Source of the DNA: Thamnaconus septentrionalis
Lineage: Eukaryota; Chordata; Actinopteri; Tetraodontiformes; Monacanthidae
Direction: 5' to 3'
DNA length: 64,000 nucleotides
NCBI GenBank assembly: GCA_009823395.1
Contig: CM020516.1
Span: 6,002,001-6,066,000 of the forward strand
Within the stretch, counting starts at the first letter, position 1, and each line of letters starts with the position of its first letter. A program made the position numbers and the translations under genes. Positions 1 through 15,400 of this stretch are shown in pieces. The notes below the pieces were generated by a model. The model saw nothing but the letters and a program-made list of their open reading frames with translations. It did not search any database and had not been told where the DNA came from.

Positions 1-38
1 AAGAAGATTCCTCTCAGTGGGAGATCTCGCTGACTTGA

Positions 39-281
39 GAGGAAAATTACACCTTCACACAGAGCCAGACTGGCAGTTCTTCTTCCATCATTGATAAAAC
101 TAATGGATGCTGTGGTCGTAATATAGTTACTTCATATGATATTGTTATTGTGAAGGTTCCCAGTCGTCCAGGTGATTTTAATGTAGAAGTTGACACAACT
201 GGAGCTGAAGAGGCCTTTTGGATAAGAATTGAAACATCTTCAAGATCGCAAGAACAAGTGCAGTTGCCTCAACATAACTAA
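39..281 (+). other. Coding-like open tract of unknown origin
   Basis: Between a TGA at 36-38 and a TAA at 279-281 one frame stays open for 80 codons. It includes TNGCCGRNIVTSYDIVIVKV and GDFNVEVDTTGAEEAFWIRI, and ends QLPQHN. Codon use is AT-rich, unlike the GC-rich CNTNAP exons, and no ATG opens it. I do not recognise the family. It may be a decayed transposon or pseudogene fragment inside the CNTNAP intron, or chance. Confidence 0.25.
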
Positions 282-578
282 ACTTCTAGCTTTCTACATT
301 ATATTTATATGATTTATTATTGTATATTATATTTAGAGTTTACATGAAAAGTTGTCAGTAAAACAGGACATTTATAATGTGATTACCTAGAAAACTGAAA
401 GTGTAAAGTTTTATTGTCCGTCTAACACGAGAAAAGTAAGAACCAGGAAAGGCTGAACGGACTTTCTAGTGGAGACAAATCATTCCCAGTTTTCTGCTCT
501 TTCCACATGGGAGGATAAAGAAGAAAAACGCTGTGGAAAGAATCGATTTGATTTGTAAGTTTTATCAGGATTGATTGA

Positions 579-5487
<4,909 letters not shown>

Positions 5488-5985
5488 ACGGGACCTGCTA
5501 AGAAGGAGGAGGAGAAGGCGGAGGAGGAGGAAAAGGAGGAGGTACACGAGGAAGAAGAGGAGGAGGAGAAGCACAGAGACCAGGATGACCTCTGACCTCC
5601 AAACCAGCTGAGCCTGAGCCCAAGAACATGTGCTGAGCTGACTCTGCATTTTATCAGTTCTGCCAGGAAAACACTGTAGATATCTAATAATGTAAATATC
5701 TATTTATTTATTTATTATACTTATGTTTTTATACGTGTTGGATGAGGTGGATTTGTGATTAAATGGACATTTGAATTGATGATGCGGCGGGTGTGAAGGA
5801 ATCGAATAGAGCCTTTGATCTAAAAATTGTAGACACAGTGAAGAAAAACTGGATAAATGTACAATGTAAACTGTATAAATGTACTGTAGCTGAGTGAACG
5901 TGACAAGGTGTTTCAATCTGTGTTTAATTGCCAAATTAATTTCTTCAATTCTTTCCGTAAAACAATAAAGCACCTCTTTTTACTG
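5488..5985 (+). other. cntnap5: CNTNAP 3' UTR with polyadenylation signal
   Basis: Starts after the stop codon with a GAGGAGGAG purine-rich stretch, then becomes AT-rich. A canonical AATAAA at 5964-5969 with a T-rich downstream sequence is the best candidate for the mRNA 3' end. Confidence 0.65.
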
Positions 5986-6216
5986 AGTCCGTCTTTTAGT
6001 TTGTTTTTCTCCACTGATGCATTGCATATATAATGTGATAAATGTTTAAAAAAAATGAAAAAAATGTAATTTTGTGTGTGAAAGGCCTGACTAGGCTTGA
6101 CTTGGTGTAAAACGGTGAAGCGGTGTCCATCGCAGGAAGGCGGCGTGTTTTCACAGTTTGTCATTTGCTTTGTTTTTTCCCTGAGGAGGACCTCGCGGGA
6201 GGAAAGTGTGACAGGA

Positions 6217-6299
6217 AGCTCTGTGTGTTGCAATATCGCAACACACAGAGCTGCTCACAGGTGCAGCAGGAGGTGGGCGGGGCTGCGGTGCTGCACCTG
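6217..6299. other. Two adjacent perfect inverted repeats
   Basis: Hairpin 1 has arms 6217-6231 and 6238-6252 (15 bp, perfect, AGCTCTGTGTGTTGC and its complement) with a 6-base loop. Hairpin 2 has arms 6258-6268 and 6289-6299 (11 bp, perfect, CAGGTGCAGCA and its complement) around a GC-rich 20-base loop. They lie about 250 bases past the CNTNAP poly(A) signal. Confidence 0.85.
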
Positions 6300-7340
6300 T
6301 TGGTGCTGATAAAAAGCCCAGGTTCTTAAATTTGATTATTCTGCAATCTGTTTATCCCTCCTGCCAGTTTTAAAGATTTGTTACCCTCCAAAAAGCATAA
6401 AATGTGACTCATAAATCAGTTTTATAACATCATCATGATACATCAAAATTTTTTTCAAGACGGAGGGGGTTGTGAGTGTTTTTAAGATCATATTTTCTCA
6501 TCGCTGTCATCAACTACACTGGTGTGTGTCCGCGGCTTAAATATCCGTCCAAATATTAACTAGAGCATCAAAGTCCCGCTCTGTGTAATTTCATAGCAGC
6601 TCAAACAGATATATGACCACATATAACATGTCAATCCTGCGAGGCAACGTGAAGTAGTGAAGTTAAAACACTCACAAATCATGATAATGAGGAAGTGATT
6701 GAGAAGTAAATTCACCCTCCAAGTTAATGTCTTCCTGGCGCAAATTAAAAGAGTGAACAGAATCACTGAACAAGAGCGCCTCCATTAGCGTTGCTCCTTC
6801 ACCGTCCACCAAGAGTGGACTTGAGCTAAATTTGATTTTGGCCTCTCCTGCATCCTGTTCGGTTGGAGAAGAAGCAGAAAGAGCGAAGAGATGGAACGAC
6901 CAGCGAACCACTGTTTGCTCAACTTCCTCACACCACCCTTCCCCGGCTCTCCACCCCCACCCCCAATTGAGTCCATCCTAATCAGGGTTAATTCGAGTGG
7001 CCCCTGCGGAAGGACGAGCACTCTGGGGATGAAGCGGCCCTGCATCGGTCCTGGTCTGTGGGGAACATGTGGGAGATTAAACCCGTTTTCCCCACAACGC
7101 TGCTGCTTGGTTGCCGATGAGTTGCAAACTGAGATAAAGCTCCGAATGCTGGGAAGGAATGGCGCCCGCCCCCTCCTCCATCCCTGAGGATGTCGGGCTA
7201 ATTTGCACCATAAAAACAGCTTTTCATTGCAGGATCCCTGAAGATGGAGCGGAATTCATCTCTGCCTGCGCACAAAGCCCCTGTCTCCCTCATCTGTGCC
7301 ACATTAAACTAAGTCTTTTCAGATTCCTCCGCTGCACTTC

Positions 7341-7373
7341 ATTATTATTATTATTAGTAGTAGTAGTAGTAGT

Positions 7374-7450
<77 letters not shown>
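7341..7450 (+). repeat. (ATT)n/(TAG)n trinucleotide microsatellite
   Basis: Mixed ATT, TAG, ATT array of about 110 bases. Confidence 0.95.
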
Positions 7451-9205
7451 CATTATCTTTTCCTAAATTCTGTCTTTCTAAATCTGCAGCTGTGGGGACC
7501 AAACAGCCATTTTAAAAGGGTTACATTAATTTAATTAGACAAGTGTTTAAATAGAGGAAGTGCTATTTTAAGCAAAGAGTTGAATGTTTTAACCTCAGCC
7601 CAGCTGCAAAGCTGTAAAATCACCACAGATCTGGTTTCTTTAATCTAAGGGGATCTCAGCTCACCTGTGTCAGCTGTCGCACCTGACCGTCATCACCTGT
7701 TAATGCACAGGTTAAAAATACACCTTGCCGTCTCTGCTGCTGCACTGTCACAAACAAAACAGTGAAAATGTGACGCGAGGTGTGGTGCATTTAGAGCCAC
7801 TTTTGGGGAAAAGGACAAATGTGTTGTCAAAACATACTGCAGATGGAAGCTGCAGGACTGAAGAACAAATGAGTTGATTGAGCTGAAGTGTTAGAAATGT
7901 GGAAGAGAAAAAGACCAAAAAGATGCGTTTAGGTGTCGGGTGATCAGAGCCAAGCAGAAGCAGCTGCTGAGGGATCTTGAGCTGCTGGGCTGCTGGAGAG
8001 AGTGTGTGAAGTTCACACTCAGCATTCAGCTGAGCTTCCCACAGGCCGCCGCAGCCCCACAGCTCCACTTTGTCATGCTTTTGGCCAAATTTGTCTCACA
8101 TACACACACAGAGAGTCTGCTTGCCGCAGCCTCGTGGCCTCATGGGTACTGCATCCAGTGACTCTGCGAAAAACAAAATGTATATAAGTGTCAAGAAGAG
8201 ACTCCAGGCTGCAGCGGCTCACTTCTCCAGCCGGCTGGTCCTCAAACTGAATGACTGCTGCTGCTGCTGCTGCTGTTGTGATGGCATCCCAAGTTGGCCT
8301 CATGGGGCACAAGGGCAGGTGAGCCTCGAGGTAACGGCTGATATACTTGCCTCTACACATACCGTTTCACCACTAGATGTCTTGGTTTTGCATCGCACAT
8401 AAACTGAAACAAACCAGCTGGCTGAAGGTCCTCAGCAGCCTCCAGTTTATTCCGTATGAGTTGTGACCTTTATAAAGTTCAATTTAGAAATACATCTATG
8501 CTACGAGTCACAAGTCGCCGCCTATGAAACCTGATAATGCTGAAACTTTTAAAGGAATTACTGGACAGATAAGACACCTTGAAAAGAGGCAGTGTCGCCC
8601 TTCTCCTCTTTCTTCTTCTACCTTCAGATAAAAGAGGGCTGTGACGCCGAGGGCATACAGCGAAGGTGAAAGAAGAAAAGTTTGTTTGTTCTTCTTCCCC
8701 CTTGGCTCCTGACTGATGACTCTGATCTTCTCCTTGCTGTCTGACTGACTCCTGATGCCGCCTCGCGACCCTGACAGTGGGTTGTGAGTCGACATGGCTC
8801 TAGTCTACACTCTCCATGTTTGTGTGTTTTTCATGTTGTCAATCAGCCTGTAAAAGCTTCACTTTCTTTTGAAACGTAGTTTCGAGAATTCACCCATAAT
8901 TTTAAAGTTTTGCAAATCAAGAAGATGCAACTGGCCAACTACTGTTTTGGCTTTATTTACAACCTTTATGTGAATAAACAAATGTAATATTGTTACGTTC
9001 AGACTGCTTTTTTAGTGCACATATGCATAACACTGATAAGGCGACTAGGTGACAATTAGTAACTGGGTGAGAAAAGGTACTACTTTAAAGAAGCATATTT
9101 TAAAACGTGCGCCTTTGCTGCCACCTTGTGGTCATTAATTTAGTTGCCGTTGAGTTCAGTTCTTAAAAAAAAATGTCAGCCTTTAGTATTTGACATTTCT
9201 GATTA

Positions 9206-9211
9206 TTTATT
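9206..9211 (-). terminator. Candidate fam161a poly(A) signal
   Basis: Reverse-strand AATAAA about 415 bases beyond the fam161a stop codon. A second AATAAA lies at 8952-8957. Either could serve as the 3' end of the minus-strand transcript. Confidence 0.35.
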
Positions 9212-9625
9212 GTTTTTGATTTTTACATGAATTAAAGGTTCTCCAAAATAAAATAGTACTCCAACAGACTAACGTTGGTATTTAAAAAAAACACATTTCA
9301 TCAGCCAATGGAGAAGCAGAGCTCAATCACACCCAGCAGTGATGTGATAATAAAAATGCACTTTAAACTATATTAAGATGCAAGCAATCTACTTGAGTAA
9401 GAAATGGTATAGTTATGTTTTTGTGCTTTAAAAAACCTGCTAAGAGACTTTAAAGAGACAGACTTTCGACGAAACACCTGCGATCAACAACATGCAGCAG
9501 TTTGACAGAATGTCCCTTCAACCAGCTTCTAGTCAGTCACAGAATGAAGCTACTCAGACATCGCTAGTTTTTTGTTTGTTTTTGTTTTCTGCTATACTTG
9601 TGCGGATGCGGACGCACTCTCCCCA

Positions 9626-10556
9626 TCACACACTGATGTAGTCACTCTTGACGGGGAGCAAAGCCTCGGCACCACCTGGCTGCAGCGGTGTGCAGTTGTT
9701 GCAGGACCACTGGGCCTCCTTGACCATCTCGATGGAGAGCTGGATCTGCTTCTTCACTGGCTTGGAGGAGGAGTTGGAGGAGGAGGATGAGCAGGAGGAG
9801 GACGAGTAGGAGGAGCTTCCACATTTGCTGGGGCTGCAGGTATCGGGACCTGAGACGGCCTTGTTGCTGCCGCCCACCTCCGTCTCTGGGTCGGAGCTGG
9901 GGTCGCTCTGGCCCTCGGTGGCCTCCCTCTCCTGGGTGTCGATGGTCAGGAAGCCGGCCTGGCGCTCCGAGGATCTGCCGCCGACCTTGTGCCTGTTTTG
10001 GTAGACGGAGCGGGGCACTGGCCGGGCCCTGAACGCCTGCCGCTCCTCCCCTGGCCCCACCCTCCCCAGCTGCGCTGCCATCTTGGCCTCCCGCTTTCTC
10101 TTCTCCCTCTCCAGGAAGTGGAAAGGCTGCGGAGCGGAATCACAGCCGCGGCTTCCGCTGGAGTCGCTGCTGCTACTGCTGCTGCTGCCACCGCTGCTCC
10201 TCCGGCTCTGGCCGGGTCGTCCAGCGGAGCGCTGGCTGATGACCTCATAAAGGGGCAGGTTTGTGTGCAGCGGTGCCGGAGAGGCCCTGAACTTCTTCTG
10301 GCACTCCTGCAGCTCCTCCAGCTCCCGGCGCAGCAGCGTGTTCTCCAGCTCCACCGCCGAGCGCGTGCGCACCTTATGCCGCTTCCTCTCCTCCTCCCTC
10401 AGCATCATCTGGAAGGGTTTGGGCACGGTGACCTTGGAGTTGGACCTGACCTTGACCCCAGTCTGACGGCTCCCCTGGTGTTTCTGAGCGGAGGTCTGGT
10501 GCTGAAGGCGGAGCTGCTTCTGGTTGGTCGTCTCTCCTGGGCTCAGCAGGACGTCA
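9626..10556 (-). CDS. fam161a: fam161a terminal coding exon (UPF0564 core)
   Basis: The reverse-strand acceptor TTTTCTCCCAG ends at 10557; the stop TGA occupies 9628-9626. The exon opens with one base completing a Ser codon, then DVLLSPGETTNQKQ, and reaches the conserved TVPKPFQMMLREEERKRHK block. Two low-complexity serine tracts follow (GGSSSSSSSDSSGS, and SSSYSSSSCSSSSSNSSS near the end). The conserved FRARPVPRSVY block is about 124 residues from the stop. The sequence after it resembles no part of FAM161 that I know. Confidence 0.87.
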
Positions 10557-12112
10557 CTGGGAGAAAACAGAGGAGGACACAGTGTTGATGATTGGAACTC
10601 CAGATTTTTCTGCTTCTTTCTGAAGGACTTCCATCACTGACCTCACAAAGGTCTGGTCCTGGTCAGTCCCTCTGCCAGGGTCCTGGTCCAGGACCCCCCC
10701 GGAGACCTCTGATTGTTCGGAGCCGCTGGATGAATCGTGGAAGTCCAGCTCCTCCTGAGAGTTGATTCTCTGAAGTTTCCTCGACTGGCCGCAACTGCTG
10801 CAATTTCACATGTCGGACATCAGGATGAAGAACAAAAATTTTACTAATTAAGCCCAATAAAGCTCTTTGTGGTGTACATCTAACACATATTTGTTCAATT
10901 TGGCAAAGACACCCAGTGATTGGGTAGACATAGATTAAATTGTTATATTATTGAGTGTATTTCTCCCAACTTTGACCCCTCCCCCTCCAGTGTGTTGGTG
11001 CACGATGGAATCGTTACCCGACGGACAGCCAGTCCTCATCTCTCTCCTGGCTGATGTACATCCTCTCCAGCTCAGCCATGTTCCTCAGGTGGTTGCTCTT
11101 CATCTCCTCCAGCCTGCGGTAATACTCCTGGTTGGAGAAGTAAACGTGCCGCTCCCTCTGCAGGCCGTGGATCTCCAGCGAGAGAGAGCTGCGGATGCTG
11201 CGGACGCCTTTGCCCTCCTCGCTGCACTCGGACCCCAGGTCCTCCTCCTGCGGGGCAGGATGGTGAAAAGAATGAAGCAGATTGCTAAAAAGAACCCTGA
11301 CCTTTTATTGTGCTATTTACATTTTATGCACTGGACAGACAGCGATGCATCTTCTCCGAGAGACTGAGACAACTTCATTGTCTGAAGGAACGCTGCAGGA
11401 AATCCTTCCTGCCCAGAGCCATCACCCTCTAGAACTCTTCTCCACTAAGTAACTGGCAAGTAATTTAGTAATCTTCCCGGATTGACGGATAATATTCTGG
11501 ACTTTTTATGGACTCAATGTCAATATTGCACTAAAGGTTTCTAAAATTTTTACTATTTGTATATATTTTTTGACAGCAAAGTTGTTTTCAAACCAGCTAC
11601 CTTCCTACATAAGAATGTGTTTCCTGCATTTAATCCACGGTTACAAATTCAAATAGATAACAAGGCAGAGCACTAGTGATTCCAGCTGGAAAGAATACAC
11701 TACAAGGTCAAAAATCAACATTTACTTCTATTCGTGCGCAACGTTTTGCAACAAAAAGCCGCGGTCATCAGCGCCTGCAGCTCCTGCAGCGCATCCCTCA
11801 CCTCGCTGATGCTGCCGTCATCTTTGAGGCAGTAGCGCTTCCTGTGGCCTGCGTACAGAGCCATCACTTCCTGGCAGTCCAGCAGCGAGGCTGATCGGTA
11901 CATGGCCGGAGACGAACGCAGCTCCTTCTCGTCGCTCTGCGGAGGGAACCGGTCTGCAGTCAGTGCAGCAGCAGCAACAGCAAAGATTAGCACAGGCACA
12001 CGACTTGACTGACTGACTAACTGACCCACACACAAACACACTGCGCTAAATACTTCATCCTCTTATGATCGGGAGGAGTCTTGATTTTCATGCCGTTGGC
12101 CAGATGGTCCAT
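9626..12112 (-). CDS. fam161a: FAM161A-like ciliary/centrosomal protein
   Basis: FAM161A is a microtubule-binding protein of the connecting cilium and centrosome; human mutations cause retinitis pigmentosa. Minus-strand exons join in phase: (12112-12026), 11936-11802, 11247-11018, 10797-10642, 10556-9626. Together they give 513 codons with the stop. UPF0564 hallmarks are in order: SNQEYYRRLEEMK followed by MAELERMY (about residues 113-138), VPKPFQMMLREEE (247-259), KKFRASPAP...LPLYEVIS (290-310), QPFHFLEREK (346-355) and FRARPVPRSVY (378-388). The tail is serine-rich and ends in SDYISV. Human FAM161A has about 250 more residues after the FxARPxPRSxY block, and these are not seen here. The first exon is uncertain; a start at Met 11903 in the second exon is possible. 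Neighbouring b3gnt2 and ehbp1 support FAM161A over FAM161B. Confidence 0.85.
10642..10797 (-). CDS. fam161a: fam161a exon, acidic linker
   Basis: Acceptor TTGCAG on the reverse strand (alternative three bases downstream, same frame) and donor GTCAGT at 10641. The reading is SRKLQRINSQEELDFHDSSS, then GSEQSEVSGG and DQDQTFV. Phases agree with both neighbours, which is the main support. It is not a conserved domain. Confidence 0.75.
11018..11247 (-). CDS. fam161a: fam161a exon with N-terminal coiled-coil motif
   Basis: Reverse-strand acceptor TGCCCCGCAG and donor GTAACG at 11017. The reading is EEDLGSECSEEGKG..., then YFSNQEYYRRLEEMKSNHL and RNMAELERMYISQ. The NxEYxxxxEExKxxHxxxMAxLExMY pattern is the N-terminal FAM161A signature. 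The exon enters in phase 0 and leaves with two bases. Confidence 0.86.
11270..11600 (+). mobile_element. LINE 3' fragment in a fam161a intron
   Basis: One plus-strand frame near 11370-11440 reads LHCLKERCRKSFLPRAITL, resembling the last residues of fish non-LTR retrotransposon ORF2 proteins (the RF..SF.PRAIRLLN pattern). An AT-rich tail with TTTTTATGGACTCAATGT follows. The copy is heavily decayed and its family is not certain. Confidence 0.4.
11802..11936 (-). CDS. fam161a: fam161a exon (N-terminal)
   Basis: Reverse-strand acceptor TTCCCTCCGCAG and donor GTGAGG at 11801. The 45 codons, in phase 0 at both ends, include SDEKELRSSPAMYRSASLLD, CQEVMALYAGHRKRY and DDGSISE. An internal ATG at 11903 could be the true start codon. 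Part of the frame stays open past the donor, but the donor matches consensus and its phase fits the next exon. Confidence 0.65.
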
Positions 12113-12240
12113 ATGGTCCTGCTGTGGCTTTTCACTTAAACACTCCACCCGCAGGCGGGGTAAATGTCCGCATGGATGCTTCCAAGCTAATTTACAGATT
12201 AGCTTTCATTAATGCGCCGTGAGCGCTGATACACAACATG
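12020..12240. promoter_or_regulatory. Candidate conserved regulatory element upstream of fam161a
   Basis: A stretch free of simple repeats. It has an inverted repeat AAGCTAAT (12184-12191) / ATTAGCTT (12198-12205) with homeodomain-type TAAT cores, a CATTAATG block just beside it (12207-12214), and an unusually long open minus-strand frame. This is the texture of a conserved non-coding element or promoter. Conservation cannot be tested here. Confidence 0.3.
12026..12112 (-). CDS. fam161a: Possible fam161a first coding exon
   Basis: ATG at 12112 reads MDHLANGMKIKTPPDHKR..., then meets a possible donor GTCAGT at 12025 in phase 0, as exon 11802-11936 requires. The frame stays open upstream for at least 25 codons. 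The region also looks like a conserved non-coding element (see the feature at 12020-12240), so the exon call is weak. Confidence 0.3.
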
Positions 12241-13845
12241 CTGCACCTGTTGCTGCGCTCTGCAACAACAACAACAAAAAAAAAGTGGCGCGTGCTGCAG
12301 AAACACCGGTGAAGACAAGGCGTAGAAAAACAAAGCGAATTTGGATTCTTGGACACTAAATTGGAGGATTAAAAATAGTCTAAAACCAAAAACTTTAGTA
12401 TCGTCAGTTGGGTTGGAGATGAGTTGCTCCTTGATTCTCTCCTTTCCATCTCTTTTGACCTGCTAGAAAGTCTAAATCTGTCGTGTAATGAGGCCTGTAG
12501 TGAAAACTATACAAAATACAACAAATCTCAATTTGAGCATTAAAAATTAAGGGAAAAAACATAAAGAAGAGGCACATGTTATAAACTGTAGAATTATCCT
12601 GACAATGTCATGCATCTGGCAGGTAAAATAAACTGAGCAATGACGATTGTTTTTATCTTCCTTTCGTCCATCTTTTTTTTTTTTTTTAACTTGTCCAGCT
12701 TTTAAACTTTTCTCTCTAATCTGTTGTTTTTTTAAATTGTTTTTCGTTGTTTTTCGTTGTTTTTGTTTTTGTTTTCTCCACTTAATACTCAATGCGAACG
12801 GAAAGAAACTCCCCCTGACGATGAGCGGTGTATTCTGGGAATCCTGACGGAAAAATATTTACCATAGAAGCCTGGAAATGGGAGCCAGTAATTAGCCGAG
12901 TAAATAGCGGCTTCCTGCCGGGGCGTGCAGCGTCTGGGAAGAGAATCCTGCAGGAATGTTGCGCTAATTTTATCCTCGTTCACTCACATTCCTCACTCTC
13001 TGTTTCGCGAAACACTCCTAAACTTACTTTTCTTTTCTTCAGTTGCTTCAACAGGATGTTGTGATTGTTTTTTTTGTTTTTTGTTTTTTGGTGACAGACG
13101 CAGGCAGAAAAGGGAGCGCTCACACACCGCAGCCAACAGTCCTAATCTGTTTACTTAAGTCCCTCGTCACTGTCATCGCCACTATTCGGACTCTTCACAG
13201 CAGCACATCTCACCATCTGTCTCCTGTCCTCCCCGATCTCATCTCCCGCCCAGGTACAAAGAGGAGAGAGAGTCCGAGAAAGAGGAAGGGCACGGTGAGA
13301 TATTTCCAAAATGAAATGGGACCAACTGGTCTGAATGGAATTGTTCCCATGGCAATGGGAGCCTGAAGGTTAAAACAATAATCTGGGGCAAAATTGATAA
13401 AAACAGCTTTGGTAGACATCCTATAATATGCTGAATCAATTTCACTAATGTTTCTGACTGCAACGCCAACAAGCGTCTCTATCTTGTAAGTAAATAAACT
13501 CCAAAGGCATGAGAAAAGACCTTCACTATTTACTATTTTCACGCAGGTAATTAGGAAATTTTGGCCCTTGTGATGTCACAAAGGGCAGAACTAACGATGC
13601 AAGTTTGCGCCACTGTAATCTGAAGTGAAAAATAGAAAGGTTCCTTCAAGATAGCCAAAGCGTTGATGCAATACAAAATCTGACCACAGGGTGGGGCGCT
13701 TTGATCTTTTTCCCCCACATTTTTGTTTGGGTTGGCGATGCCGTTGCTCATCCACGTCCTTTCCTACTTCAAACTCACACATGGCATATTTGATCAGGGT
13801 CATCGGACAGAATGTCATAGTTTTTATTTTTAGTTTTAGTTTTTT

Positions 13846-13846
<1 letters not shown>

Positions 13847-13898
<52 letters not shown>
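13847..13898 (+). repeat. (TAG)n microsatellite
   Basis: Seventeen or so TAG units. Confidence 0.95.
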
Positions 13899-14035
13899 AG
13901 GTGTGCTCTCCTTTTTCCACTTCACCTATTTTGTGCCTATGGGGAAGCTTTCCGGTGATGCTTCTGCACTTCTCGGAACTGCCTGACTTATGAAGTTATA
14001 ACCCACATCCTGTATACCTGTACAGGATGTACACG

Positions 14036-14048
<13 letters not shown>

Positions 14049-14092
<44 letters not shown>
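14049..14092 (+). repeat. (CA)n microsatellite with ATAC tail
   Basis: CA array preceded by CGCGCG and followed by CATACATA units; 100 bases before a (GT)n array of opposite sense. Confidence 0.93.
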
Positions 14093-14097
<5 letters not shown>

Positions 14098-14192
14098 TAC
14101 ATACATACACACATATAAGGACGGAGGGGGATCAGAAAAAATTTACCTAAAATGTACCTTTTCTTTTCCCTTCATCTGACCTTGTTGGACAC

Positions 14193-14195
<3 letters not shown>

Positions 14196-14275
<80 letters not shown>
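14196..14275 (+). repeat. (GT)n microsatellite
   Basis: About 40 GT units. With the CA array at 14049-14092 it forms a large imperfect inverted repeat. Confidence 0.95.
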
Positions 14276-14276
<1 letters not shown>

Positions 14277-15364
14277 CGCCCTGCCGGGGGATGAATGGTG
14301 GCAGTGTTTGGGTCGGATCGGCCCTGGCCTGAGTAAACAGTCCTGTTCTGAGCTTCCAGGTAAGAAGTCAACGTGTAAGCTGACAGAACTGAGGGGTTTG
14401 TGTTGATTTCCGCTGCAAAATCAGGGGAAAGTTCGACTGATGTTGCCTCCTTGTGGTGTTAAGTGGCGATGGTTGCAGTCGGCAGAGGTTCTTCAACAGA
14501 GGCCGCATGCGTTTGTTTTGAGAGAGGCAATCAATAAACACGACAAAGCCGATAAATATATAAATAGAAAGAAAGACAATGATATCATCGTACATATAAA
14601 GAGGCTGAAAAGGCTTTCAAATGTTTACACTTCAATATGTTGTTTTGTTTTTTTTCTCATGGTGTTACGTTATGTGTTCTGTTTTCTATGATCCAACACA
14701 TGGGAAACATTTCTGCTGAACTGTAATTGTGAGTTTTCAGACTTATTACTCAAAAATGCAAAAGCGTTAAGCGTGAAGCACACGAGCAGGAAATGCATTT
14801 CTAAAAAAAAAATCACTTCCATTCCTCCGACTCACTGGGCCGCGCCTGTTTGTCAGTGTGTGTCTGTACGTTCGGTTTGTGGCGTCTGGTTCTATCCGAG
14901 TCTGTTTGGAAGGATGCTGGAAATTCTGCAAGAGTCGGCAGCCACAAGTGTTTCAGAAAAGGTGTCTGTGTGTGTTTAGCAACCGCCTCCCACCACAGGA
15001 CCCCAAATGAAACTGTGACGTGGAGAAGGCCCTGAGAAGTGGCGCACTTGTATTGCACGGTGGCAGCGGCGGCGGCGGCAGCACTTCACACTCTGTTTGT
15101 TTTTTCAGAGCGTGACACTCCACCCGCCCGTCAACAAGCTTCACTCTTTAAAGTCCCACTGCTGCTGCTGCACAGCAGAGCCTTTGACCGGGAGGAGGCC
15201 GCTTGCAGCCTAAACAGACCCCACCCTCAGAGGACGCAAGGGGGCGGAGCTAACACTTGTTTTAATTAGACTTAGATTACATTGATTTGTATCATTGGAA
15301 ACCAGTTAATCCAGTTAGTCCTTCACTTCACTTGTTGCTCAGATGTTTTATGATCCAATGCTGC

Positions 15365-15400
15365 TAAGACCAGCAGGCTGTAAACAGAGGGCTAAACATG
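15365..15400 (-). repeat. Interspersed repeat, family A fragment
   Basis: The reverse strand reads TTTAGCCCTCTGTTTACAGC, then CTGC, matching the left end of the copy at 16793. Confidence 0.5.

Larger units (their letters stand above)
5990..8950. other. Convergent intergenic region between CNTNAP and fam161a
   Basis: No credible exon on either strand. It holds two perfect hairpins at 6217-6299, an (ATT/TAG)n array at 7341-7450, a CTG run near 8255-8276, and otherwise unique-looking AT-rich DNA. It was searched in particular for extra fam161a 3' exons on the minus strand; none was recognised. Confidence 0.6.

Noticed and set aside
5504..5580. Glutamate-rich extension of the CNTNAP tail
   Set aside because: It follows the in-frame TAA at 5485-5487 and is a purine-rich UTR stretch.
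9989..10588. 199-codon plus-strand ORF over fam161a
   Set aside because: Leucine-rich antisense reading of the GC-rich fam161a exon, without domains.
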